From positions 1-64,000 of the forward strand of contig JAKSYS010000059.1 in NCBI GenBank assembly GCA_022925895.1: a stretch of DNA of 64,000 bases. Reading direction: 5' to 3'. Origin of the DNA: Fragilaria crotonensis. Lineage: Eukaryota; Bacillariophyta; Fragilariophyceae; Fragilariales; Fragilariaceae. The translations under genes and the position numbers were made by a program. A model generated the notes under the pieces. It ran no database searches, was not told the origin of the DNA, and was given only the letters and a program-made list of their open reading frames with translations. This document shows, piece after piece, positions 46,540 to 57,812 of the stretch (position 1 is the first letter of the stretch; each line of letters begins with the position of its first letter).

Positions 46540-46990
46540 GCAGTAGTAGACTTGCTGTGCCGGAAAGTGGTGGTTCTTGTGCTCAGACCCGCCAATAAGG
46601 AACTGCAGTCGTCGAGGACTGTCAACTACCTGACGTGGCGATAGCTGCTTGTTGCCATACAGCGACAAACGGTGGTTGCGCTCAGGCCAGGTGACAAGTG
46701 ATCGGCACTGGAGCCAGCTGCCGAGGAATCACAGTTGAGGATTGTCAACTACCTGACGTGGCGATAGCTGCTTGTTGCCATACAGCGACAAACGGTGGTT
46801 GCGCTCAGGCCAGGTGACAAGTGATCGGCACTGGAGCCAGCTGCCGAGGAATCACAGTTGAGGATTGTCAACTACCTGACGTGGCGATAGCTGCTTGTTG
46901 CCATACAGCGACAAACGGCGGTTGCGCTCAGGCGAGGTGACAAGGACTCGACTCTTGACTTGTTCTGTAAGTGGTGGTTGTGCTTAGGCC
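46540..46990. repeat. 123-bp subterminal tandem repeat in the MULE
   Basis: The unit beginning 'gtcaactacctgacgtggcg' starts at 46621, 46744 and 46867, a period of exactly 123 bp. Degenerate partial copies lie on both sides, to about 46540 and 46990. It is non-coding and close to the left end, upstream of the accessory gene. Confidence 0.85.
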
Positions 46991-47108
46991 AGGGGGGCGA
47001 CAAGGAATTGCATCAAGTACCTGACTTGGTGCTGGCTGATTGTTGCCGTAAGGAGTGGCAAGCAGTGGTGTGTTCTTGTCAGGCGTGGGTGGTTGTGGTG
47101 TTCTTGTG

Positions 47109-49390
47109 ATGATGCATCCCAACCCACCACATGACCGTGCTTTGATTGGTGCCAAGAGGAAGACCTCTTCAAGTCGAACTGCAGTTCTCAACCTGGGGCA
47201 ATCCCCAAGGGTTTATCCCGTGGGAGCTGCCTCAAAGAGTGGGAGACGTGTCGGGAGGGACAGTTGTGGCATTGGTTGCGATGATGTTTGCAACGATTCT
47301 GGCCAAGGAAGCGATGTGGATATGCATATTGCAACCTTGTATTCTGATAATGACAAAAAATTCGAAAATGCTCGGGAGGAGAAGCAAGAACCGCAACAAC
47401 AGAGCACCAGGGGTAAGAAACGCCGTGCTAGGAAGAAGAGGATCAGGGCTGCCAGAAGTGGCGACAATTTGGACAGCCATTGTAATGATAGTGATGGTTA
47501 CACTCCTGACGCGGAATATGTCAACAAGAAGAAACCGAAGGGGGACAGCAGCATTGAGAATGCCGACAAACTTCCTGATCGCATGCCCCGTGAATTCCTC
47601 CCATCGCAGGAACAAATGCTGGCTCTGCTTGTTAAGGGCTTGGCATTTGTGCCTGGCTCTTCTGACGAAATACTATTCAGGAAGACGTTCCGCCTGGATG
47701 TTGAGAATGATTGTCGTAAACCTGGTGATGTGAAGCTTTGTGGCACTCCTATGTCCTTCATTCTGAATTCACTTAATACTGTTTACCAACATGATTACGA
47801 TGTCCTGCAACTCTCTTCAATTTCGGATATGTTCCTGGAACACAATGCTAATGCTGGAGCATCTGTCGATTTTGTGCAGAAGGTGTACCTCATGGATGTG
47901 ATTTTGAACCGATCGATGAGTCCCTCCTCATCCCCTGCACCATCGGCTGGAGAAGGAGTTCTTATTGATCCAGACATTGTGGCTGTGATGAGGTGCTTTG
48001 AGGACGATGACTTGATGGACAGTGTTGACTTCAAGTTCCGGACATGCTTGGCTTTCATTCCTGATGCTGGGATTTTTTACTGTGCAAGGGAAAGACATCA
48101 CCCTGATTCGGGTGTCGATAATACTTTGATCCCCCTGGATATGAGTTGGCTTCGTCTCCACCATCGCCATCATTGCGATGGGTCAGGACTTTACAATTTT
48201 GGGGACGGTTATGTGAAGAGGTTGTTCATGGATGACGGTCAGCTGGTTTCCATCTGGAGAATTGGTTTGAGGTCCACTTGCCATAATGGCCATGCACGAA
48301 AGATATACCATGCGCACCAATGTTCCGATCGGATGGGTCCGAAGATGGCCCCAGATGTATTCTCTGGTGAGGATGCTGGGACATGGCCACAGGCAGAGCT
48401 TGCAGCTCTGTACAATTGCAAGTTAGCATCGGCCACCTCAGCCAGGGAAGGGGGGCGCCACTATGCACTCGGTTGCCATCATTTCAACATGCCGCCAACA
48501 TGTTGGATCCTTGACCCGACTTGTGATCCTGTCATTGATGTGATTATTGCCATTGACGATGAGGGAATTGCAAGGACAGGCAGACTGTCCTTAGCATTCG
48601 GCATGTCCAAACCCTCCACCCAGGGGCTGGTACATGGTTAGATGACGTAACAACCTGTAATTTGGCAATCCACAGTGGTGTTCAGACTTCTAATGCACGT
48701 GCTGGAAAGGGTGATGTTGGGTCCATGCATGCCCTTGGCACAAACATCACAAAGGGTGACATGAACCCTGTCCCGTACGCTACCAATCGGAGTGTTCATC
48801 AGGGCGTGCTTCGTGATATGGTTGTCGCATTGCATTCGATTGGGAAGGCATGTTTCCCCGATGTCCTTGGTGTCATCCTGGGTCTTGAGGCTGACTCTGG
48901 ATTGGAACCTGTGCAACCAATGAATGGAGATGGTGTTCAACGTGTTGGATATACGATTGACATGAGTGTCAATCTGGGTAATGCTTCGCATTATGATATC
49001 CATGACGCTTCACAGGGGTATGCAGTTTGGACAGAAGACAACCCGTCAGTGGGCTTTAACTGGTACTTTATCCTGCCAAATGTCCATGGTGTAAAGCCGG
49101 ATGGGGCGATCTTTTCAGGTCTTGCAGTTCGTCTTTGTCATGGAGTGGCAATATCATGGGATGGAAGAGTATTGCGTCACTGTACTTCCATTTCCATGCC
49201 TGATGGTCCAAACGGTGAGAGAGTTATGAAGGGGGCTCGACAGCAATTTCAGAACAATCTCTATGGAACTTTCACTGCCGCCAAAGAGAAGGTTGTAAGT
49301 GCTGGTAGGGATTTGTGCACTAAGAAGCAGGCTCTCAAAGGTGTTGAGCTTGTAGCTGGAAAGGATGAGGAGAAAGCGCGCTTGGTATGA
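47109..49390 (+). pseudogene. MULE accessory protein with 2OG-Fe(II) oxygenase-like fold (one frameshift)
   Basis: The first frame starts at the ATG at 47109 (an earlier in-frame ATG at 47055 lies in repeat-like sequence) and ends at 48641. The second continues to 49390 in another frame and is open upstream from about 48600 (WLDDVTTCNLAIHSGVQ), so one single-base frameshift lies near 48605-48637. The N-terminus is basic with RGKKRRARKKR. The C-terminal part has the order expected of a double-stranded beta-helix oxygenase: H-Y-D (48989-48997), then NWYFILPNV, DGAIFSGLAVR, LCHGV with the second His (about 49139), and GRVLRHCTS with candidate 2OG-binding Arg residues (about 49166 and 49175). The assignment is by motif only. 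Its role could be DNA-base or chromatin modification linked to the transposon. Confidence 0.6.
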
Positions 49391-49606
49391 AAGTTTGTAT
49401 GACGATAATCATTTTCATAACTATTACGAAGATATTCTACGGTTTTCCTTAGTCACAAAAACGTTATACACAAGCGTTATAACGTTATTGCTCCATAGCG
49501 TATGAATTGTTTTCTGACAACCTTACAATTTCTTATGTATATCGTGCTGCTTCTCCTGCTCATTCACAGTTCTTTTTGTTTGACGTAGACAAATAGTTGG
49601 GAGTCA

Positions 49607-52600
49607 CTAAATGCCTTTTCCATCCATTTTTGGGACTGTTTTTGCTCGTACATAAAATGTGATGTTTTCATCACTGCTTTCATTGTCTTTCCTCCGAAAG
49701 TTTCCGCCTCGCTCAATCAGCTGAACTCCCACAATATTGTTGTCTGGGGATGGAATCTGCGAGTGCTCAGAATTCTTGTGTCTGTAGATGCTGTTTGGAC
49801 GTGAAATATACTCCATGGCCTCATTGGAGAAGTGGACTGACCTTATAGAAAGATGGCGAATGGTATGAGAGGGAGGTGGAAGGTTGTCTTGTAGCTCGCG
49901 AGTGAGTTTCAAGGCATTACCAGCACTTGGCAACGTAACCTCATGGCAATTTTGATTGCCCAAAGTTCGATACCATTTATTCCACCCCATACTATTCTTT
50001 TTTCCAACAAAAGCCGCCTTGTCCATAACAGAACATCGTTTAATGGTATGCTGTGTCGAACCACAAAATGAGCATTGAGAAGGCCTGTTGCGGGCATCTG
50101 CTATTTTTGATGCCCGTGCATTTCTCTCATTCATGGAGGTCAAGCGTTTGTGCCGCACCTTCCCAGAATTGTGGCGCTGCATTTCGAAGTTGTTGCCAGG
50201 ATCACCACCAGCAAGTGGTGCAAAGATGCCTTCTCTCCTAAACTCAGCATTTGGCCCAAATGCCGCCAGAAATGCATCAGCGTCTGACATGAAGCCAACC
50301 AATGGTACAGATGACTGGTTGCCAGAAGAAGCAGACATACTCAGGGCATCTCGCATGCGAACTAAGACCCCTAAGCATTCGCAACGCAAGTCTTCGCTGG
50401 GAAGGCTTAATGCAAGGTTTGCAACACTATTTGCCACATCTGTGAAGTCCCGATAGGTCACATTCCTCTTTGTTGACTTCAAATTGCCAGTTATTCCTTC
50501 CATTGTCCTTTCCTGAGCTGCATCGTCACCTTCTTTACCCTCCTCTCCAAAGTACACATCATTTTCTTTATCTCCATCATCACCGCCATCGCTGATAGAA
50601 CACTCTGTACTAGGAATTTCACCGTTCAAAATTGCACCCTCATGATGTTCCAGGACTCCGAGTTCCAACTTATCACCAATACTTCCAATATATGTATCCC
50701 TGTCTATCACCCACATCGAAAGAATATTGGTAAACTCTGGATTTGGGGCTGCAATAGTCAGTGGCTGTGCGTGAAACTTTGGATGGACCAGATCCAACTG
50801 AAATGATCGCTTGTGGTAGGCAAAGAGATGCCTGCATTGCAGTTGGTAGGCAATGAAGACATTACATGAACACTTGCGCCCATCAATGATACGAGAAGGT
50901 TTTGATGATTTGCCTTGCCATATGACTTCCATCATTGGTGCTGCATCTTGATGCTCGCTACTGGTACCCGCAAGGGGGAGTGCACAGTAATACTCAGAAG
51001 ACTTCCGGTACTGTTCCTCACAGATTTTGAAACCGCGTTTTGATAGCTTGAGGAGCATAACTTTGATTTGTTCATCCGATGCAGTATGACTATTTGCAGC
51101 ACTTTGTCGCCTGTATTGATCCCGAAGCCTTGCCCTCTTATTAGAAAGCTCTGACATCCTCTGGATACAATCTTTAACCTGCGTTGCTGGGTCATCCCAA
51201 CTGCCACCACCAATGCGAGCAACATAGGAAGCATGGTTGGACTCAGCAACTGATGATCCAAGAAGCTCCTCATTGCAGGGTGTTGCACACACTGAATAAC
51301 GTGCAAATCTATGCCTTCCCGCATGTACAATGTTGTTGAAGTAATTGTTCAAGCTTTGGGGCTCATCCCGACTTTCCATTGTTGTAAGAATCATTAACCT
51401 TGTCTTCTCGTAGTCTTCCAAAGTGTATGACTCATGCACCAGAGCTCTCAGCATTCCGCCATAATAATTCCACTTGTCGACACCGAATTGTTTATACCAT
51501 GTGCCACAGTCTGCCGACAAAAGATGGTGTATATCATCAAGGAGTGAACAAGAGTCTTGAATGCCGAGGATACTAGCAGACTGTCACATGTTACTAACCC
51601 ATCACCATAGATAACTCGAAGGCCATCCAATTTTCGGTTGGAGGAGAAGTTATTGCAGCACCTAAGCAGCCATGCGTATGCCTCTATCCGCTCAGAGATG
51701 ACGATGGCTTCAGCGCATACAACCATATTGCCATAGCCATCCAAAGAGGTAACCGCAATATATGGGTAGGAGAAATGGTTGAGTTGACGTTTCATACCAT
51801 CCAACGAAATGCAAGATGCACATGAGTCCCAATCAAACCTCATTGTGGCTGTTTGCCAACAAATACCAACAATTGTGTCATTTTCATCGCGCTGGATATC
51901 AAAGAGAAATGATGGATCCTTTCTGTGTAGTTGACATAGGTAGTGAACAACCAAGCATTTGGTTCCCGGGTCAGACAGAGCATCCTTCAAGGTATCACTG
52001 GCAATTTCCTCAGCAATAGAGAGGTACTCTGGGGGTAGGTTGTCACTTAAAATGAAATCAGCTTCTTCATTCGACACGGTTCCTTGTGCAAGGAGTGTAT
52101 CAAATGCTCCATCAGATATCTTTGCCCTGACCTTTGCTTGCACATTGTTGATGAACTTGCTGGACACGTCAAACCCCTTTGGTAGCATATCACGAAGCAT
52201 AGCCCTCATTGTTTTTGTACTTGGCTTTTGACCGCTAGCCAGCAGCTGAACAATAGTGTGCAGTTTTAAATTCTTTGTGCGAGCTACATACTTTGATGCA
52301 TGTCCACCACTCCTCCATGCTGCCTTGAATTGCTCCCCTGAAGGCTTGCACCCCTTTCCATGCATGTATTGCACCTTTGAGATCCTGAATTCATCCTGTG
52401 CGGTGCCTCTCTTTTGAACAAATGAGGCCTTAAATTCACATCCACACTTGGATTTTGCAACTTTTCTTGGTACATAGATTTTGCCATTCTCTCTCGAGAG
52501 TTCTTCTCGAGCTTTCTGTCTCCTTTCGTTCTCCGAGTCTCGTGCTGTTGTTTCAAAGCACAGAACAGAATAGCCACGGTCAATCACAAAGAACCCAAGC

Positions 52601-52770
52601 TGTGATGCTTTATCGCGCATGGCATCAATAAGTTGCCTTCGGGTTGGGAACACAGTCCCTACAGGAAACTCGCTCTCGAACTCACTCTTGATGTGGAGTA
52701 GATTTCCCATCTCTGCATCAGAGTAGAAGAGGTCATCAGCATGATTATGGTCAGTGGTAGCTTCGTCCAT
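49607..52770 (-). pseudogene. MULE transposase (one frameshift)
   Basis: Starts at the ATG at 52770; the product is about 1050 aa once the frame change near 51560-51580 is allowed for. The N-terminal part has a FAR1/WRKY-GCM1-like Cys/His region (SKCGCEFKASF...MHGKGC). The catalytic core follows: SLDGMKRQLN with the first Asp, VIYGDG with the second, and SSVAESNHASY with a candidate Glu. A SWIM zinc finger CSCNVFIAYQLQCRHLFAYH lies at about 50835-50893. Near the C-terminus is a CCHC knuckle CSFCGSTQHTIKRC. The first frame stops at 51448. The second is open upstream with GIQDSCSLLDDIHH, so the lesion is a single base. It is probably inactive as it stands, or carries a sequencing error. Confidence 0.85.
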
Positions 52771-53156
52771 GGTGCTGAAAGTTGAAACAGGAGTCGGGTT
52801 TCTGTAAGTTGGTGAATTGCACTGCCGGTGTAGCTAGCTATCGGAGTGCAAATTTGCGTTTTGAAAATTTTATGAACATATCCGTGAAGGTTAGCGCGCT
52901 CGTTCGGCAGGTGGGAAATTTGAATCCAACCTGATTTGAATCCATTGATATTTTCAGACGAGGTCAAATGACTCTTTTTTGTAGAGGCAACCCCTCCCAA
53001 AAATGATGACGTCCCGGACAATTTTGATTGGTGCAAGTGCTTTATAAGCGCATTAATTCTAAGCGCATTAGGCATATTCCGTTTTCATCTACTCCGAGTA
53101 CTTCGCTACAGAGTTATATATTGCGATCATTCATCGTTGCTGCAGCCGGTCTAAGC

Positions 53157-54368
53157 ATGGTATCGGAAGGTAATATCAGTGATGAGGATGGGAAAGGCAA
53201 GGGCAATAGCAATGTCCAAGAAGACAATGAGGACGACTACCAGGTGCATCTTGTTCAGACGTTGTTGACAGTGAATGAAGTGTTTGTGTATCGGATTCCA
53301 CCGATGAAGACTTCTGGAGGTCATAGGTGCGTGTGGGCGTGTGTCGTTATCCCCTGGAATCCAATAATTGGATCGTCATTATTGCCAGTGCCCATTATGG
53401 TTAACATCCCCGTTGTACAACAAACAATCAATTAGCTTACCAAATGAATTGACTTCTTCTATCGTTTCAGAGCTGAAGACTGGGATTTATCGAATCCACT
53501 TCAAACATGTCGATTGACCGTTGATCGTATGGACCAGTCGTGTTGGATACAGCTGTTTGTTGATGCCTGGAAACCACTGCCAACAACAACAAAACCGGAT
53601 GCTCATGCTACGAATGATCGCGATCCTTCCGCCACCACAACTGGAGTCCGTAAAGTTGAATCCAGTCTATTTTGTCGTTCCATCATTACAGTAACGCCCA
53701 CCGATGACAACAACCATGCTACTTTCAACGACACCACAACAACATCTAAAGTACGTCACATGGTCGAACCCGTTGTGGATTCATCACGGTACTTTGTTGT
53801 CAAGATTCAAAATACCGCAACAACAACAACCAACAACAATACTAGTAGTAGAAATCATTCTGCCAATCGAACTGCCCACATTGGTTTGGGATTTCGAGAA
53901 CGTGACGATGCCAGCAATTTCATCTTGGCCTTGCAAGATTATGAAAAGAGTCGACATCGAGAATTTCAAGCCAACAAAATGTTGGAACAGTATGAACGGG
54001 AACAAAAACAACAGCAGCAAGGCCTAGCGTCTGAAGCATCGGGTGAATTGGAACATGACACAACAACAACAGCAGCAACAACGGCACCTCCCCTCATTAG
54101 CAAGTTAACATTGAAAGAGGGGGAAACCATTCACATTAAGCTCAAGGGACTTGCAGGGAGCGCCGCTAAGGAGCATAAGAAAGCTGCCAGTAATAACTCC
54201 AGTAGCAGCAGTGTCGGTGGTACGACGATCCCATTGCTGAAGAAGAAGCCACCCATTCTTGTGAAGCCGCCGCCACCACCACCGTCAGTAAATGTGGAGG
54301 ATGGAAAAATCGCGGCCACTCAAGGGGACGATGACGAGGATGAATGGACCGACTTTCAAGAGTCATGA
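53157..54368 (+). CDS. NECAP: NECAP-like endocytic adaptor protein
   Basis: Two exons, 53157-53326 and 53471-54368, separated by a 144-bp intron (gtgcgt...gtttcag) that splits an Arg codon; about 355 aa. The PHear domain of NECAP proteins is recognised from VYRIPPMKTSGGHRAEDWDL across the splice site, then VVDSSRYFVVKI and IGLGFRERDDASNFILALQDYEK. NECAPs bind AP-2 and regulate clathrin-coated vesicle formation. Ser/Thr/Asn-rich inserts enlarge the domain. A Gln-rich segment and a Pro-run (KPPPPPPSV) follow, and the end is acidic, EDEWTDFQES, where a W-x-x-F adaptor-ear motif (WTDF) is visible. The ATG lies only 83 bp from the MULE's right end. Confidence 0.88.
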
Positions 54369-54556
54369 TCCTGACGATCACGCTTTAGCTGATGTTACCA
54401 GCCTCCAGCATGGCAAGGTCGGGCCGGCACATCACAACAGTTTAACTATAGAACTCTATTACTTAGGGATTCCCAGAAAAGATCTCCCGCTTCTGTAGCC
54501 CTTTCAAAATTTTCCAAACACCTGTCTCACGAGTTGAGTGCACCGACTGAGCGGAA

Positions 54557-57500
54557 TTACAACAGAAACACACCAAACGTCGACACTAGTCCTGCAAGGG
54601 TGCTCCATAACTGGATTGATCGCCCAACATTCGGACAGTTTGACGTTGAATCTGTCGATGGCGCCGCCTGGGGTGCCGTCGTCTTGATCGTCGCCGGAGA
54701 CAACGTGACACGACTGGACCGACATGATGTACTATCAAAGTCGATGCACTCGTCATTCACAAACATGGCCCTGCAATTGTCATTGTTCGTTGCTTCTAAA
54801 GTATCCATGGTTGCGGAAACGTTGGAATACGTAAATTTACCACTTTGACTCCAGACAGGATACGTGTAGTCGCCTCCGTCAAAACACACATTGTCTAATG
54901 TTGTGGTGGACTTGGCATCGATGTACACACCGTACGACAATTCGTCCGTGGTATCGCTGGTTTCACCTAGTATGTGAAATCCATCCACAGTGGCCGAACT
55001 CGAGTCACTGACGTGGACGAAGGCCTGCATGAAATCAAGAAAAAAGTGCGACTCGATTGTCAGAAGTACCCATTACAGGACTGACATGTCGCTCAACGCA
55101 CTTTGTCAACTTACAAAAGGAATAGTGGAGTCAATGACGGAATCGGATAGTACTAGGGACGATGCATTCGAGATTGAGTACACTTCCCAGGATGTGAAAT
55201 TCTGTCTTGTTAACCCGACATGCCCAGACACAAAGACAAGATTGGCATCCAATGTCGACGCACCCGAGACAAACGCAAAGCTCTGTAAACAATAATCGGT
55301 GAGATGGAGATACGGACAAGAAAAACCATCCTGTCACAGCATCGACACGAGTTCAACTTACATCAAATGTATTCGATTGTGCGTATACATCGGTCAGTTG
55401 GAGAACGGCGCCCTCCAGGGATTGAAACATACCGACTTGCGCCGTACCTCCCTTGTTGTTGGACAAGCCGACTTGATCATACGTCGCAGTACTGTTGAGC
55501 ACAACCGCCATGCCACCCTTGACGATATTGTCAGAAAAGTCGGCATCACTCACGGACATGGATGAACCTGTGTCACACACCACCAGATCGCCCCGGTTTG
55601 TGTTCTTGGTTGCGGTAACGTTGGAAGCCTCCCACGTTGAGTTTGTCGTACAGCGAAATAGCGATTTCTATTTCAGCAGAAAATGTCCATGGTGAGAGAC
55701 TTATGTATAATTCTCACGAGTTCTGACAGCAGGGTCTACTCACTTCAATGGAATTCTCAGAAAGGCTGACTTGATTTAATAGCACTTGCGAAGAAGAATA
55801 CGCAAAGATAGCCGACTGTGTGGTGGAGAAAATGTGAGCAACTGCTATAGAGAGAGAAATTGGAGGGTGCATGTGAATGAACTTACATTTGCGATTTCAT
55901 TCAAGGATATGGTTGTATTGATTAAATGGAGCGTCGAGGAGTCCAAAACACTCATCAGATGGAACCCTGTAACATTGTTGATAGTTACCAGCGTATCTTG
56001 AATCTTGCAATTCGCATTCGATTCCAGAAAGAAGACTGCAACAGCGGCGAGATTCATGGATACTAGCGAGGCTTTACCAAACGAAAGAGATCCGCCACTT
56101 CTAACGTATATATGCCATTCGGCTTCATTTTCGATCCACCCGACTGCGTTCACGACAACCTCACTAAATACCTCAATACCAATCTGAGCGACATTCGAAT
56201 TAAACGCAACGGATTCAAATCGAGCCGTGCCTCGAAGGGTAGCGATCGAAAGCCCTCCAATATTCTTGTAAAATTTCGAATCGGTCATCACCATGTTGCC
56301 CTGGCTGGAAAGGGAGACAAGACTCTGCAAAGGCATCAAAAGTGTGAGATTGGTGTCCTCGTCTGGCTATGACGCAGCCGGGCAGAGACGTACTGTAGAA
56401 AACTTGTTTCCCGTGATCGCACACTCATTAACCGTGACATCGACAGTTCCCTCACAAGATAACCCGTTCACGAAGTTGTTCCCTGCGAGAGTTGTCCCGC
56501 TCAAGGAAACAGTCGATGTTCCTTGTCCGATAACCATATTGTTCACTGTGTTGTTTGTCAATTGACAGTCGTTGATAGTTATTGCCGCATTCTCCGCCCG
56601 AATGAGATCCAAGGTCATTGACACTGTTGAAACGGTCCCCGTTATTTGAACTCGCTCCAACTCCAAGACGCCATTGCTCGCATAAATCAAGGCATCCCCC
56701 GTCGTTGTACCATTGTTCGCAACGGACAATGTGGTGTATTCCATATTCTCAAAAGTACAATTGGTCAAATGCGTTTGGGACGTCCCATCTGCCATCACGA
56801 CGGGACCACCTTGTCCGACAAAGGAACAGTCTTCCACGTCCAGCGATCCAACGCCTGTGTGCAACAGGGACGAGGAATTGAAGGAAAGGCCACGAATGGT
56901 GATAGAATCCAAATTTTGAACTTGTACAGTAACATTTGTCAACAAACACTCGTTACTCAATGCACCGTCTGCGCCGCAGAGGAGGAAAGAATTGTTCATG
57001 AGAAGAGTTAGTGTAGATGACGATGATGATGCCATCGTGAATGCTGTGTTGGGGCACAAAACGTAGGAGGGAGGCACGGGGGCCGGTTTTCCGAGTTGAA
57101 CTAGATCCCAATCGTATTGAATTTGGCAATTCAAATCATCAATGGTCGAAAAGCCATTGGTTTCATTAGAAGCGGAGCCAGGACAGCCAACCCTACATTC
57201 TGAAGCAGGAATTGGCAATATGGTGGGGGCCTCCGACGGAAACGCGCTCAGAGCCGCGGAGAGGGCGGCAGATGGAAAATTGGTCGCAATGGCCGTGGGT
57301 GCCTGAGAATCAGGTACAGAAGGTGCTCCCGATGGAGTGACTGTGTTTGATGCGGGAGTCGATGGAGTTGGGACCGGGGAGACAAGGGTTGGAATGGGAG
57401 AGATAGCAGAAGGGGCTGAAGATGTTGTACCTTGTGATATTGCCGATGGAGCAAGAGAGACAGTGCCTGGAGCGGGGGAGACAGCGCTGGGAGCGAGAGA

Positions 57501-57812
57501 GTTCGTAGACGGAGCCGTGGATGTTGTCGCTTCAGCCGGAGAGACAGTGGCTGGATCGAGAGATGCAGCAGACGGTGCGGCAGATGTTGTAGCCAGAGCT
57601 GTAGAGATAGTTGACGGAGCCGGAGATATTGCAGCTGGAGCTAAAGAGACAGTAGATGGAGCGACTGGGCCCTGCGTTGCTGGAGCAATCGGCTCGGCGG
57701 ATACCGGCGAGAATGTTTTTTGCTCCTTGTTTTGACCTCCGGTTTCTTTTGGTACTTGTTGCGCCAACGCAACTCCAAAAAGCAGCGCAGCGATGAGCGA
57801 GCGATTCATCAT
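54557..57812 (-). CDS. Secreted, probably GPI-anchored beta-helix-like protein (six exons)
   Basis: Exons 57812-56394, 56324-55887, 55815-55744, 55667-55362, 55282-55115 and 55024-54557. All five introns are short (69-90 bp), GT-AG and phase 0, giving about 956 aa. The product starts with a signal peptide (MMNRSLIAALLFGVALAQQ). A long Ala/Pro/Ser/Thr stalk to about residue 200 follows, then a Cys pair region. The rest is many short repeats with regularly spaced Val/Leu/Asn (for example LTNCTFENMEYTTLSVANNG), typical of right-handed beta-helix proteins. The C-terminus is a short hydrophobic tail (LWSTLAGLVSTFGVFLL) after a polar Ser/Thr/Pro region, as in GPI-anchored proteins. It is likely a cell-surface or frustule-associated protein. 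No catalytic residues were identified. Confidence 0.75.

Larger units (their letters stand above)
45881..53074. mobile_element. Mutator-like element (MULE), 7.2 kb
   Basis: A 70-bp terminal inverted repeat (TGCCTAATGCGCTTAGAATT... at 45881-45950 and its complement at 53005-53074) differs at one position. Between the repeats lie two outward-ended genes: a minus-strand transposase and a plus-strand accessory gene, their 3' ends converging near 49.4-49.6 kb. A clean 9-bp target duplication was not found. The flanks share 'gttttcat' a few bases from each end (45869-45876 and 53081-53088), which may be a decayed duplication or chance. The near-identity of the repeats indicates a fairly recent insertion. 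Confidence 0.88.

Noticed and set aside
45860-53090. Target-site duplication for the MULE ('gttttcat' in both flanks)
   Set aside because: The matching bases do not abut both repeat ends equally, so it cannot be accepted as a true duplication from this sequence alone.
57337-57735. Plus-strand frame rich in Gly/Ala/Asp
   Set aside because: Antisense shadow of the Ala/Pro/Ser stalk of the beta-helix protein gene.
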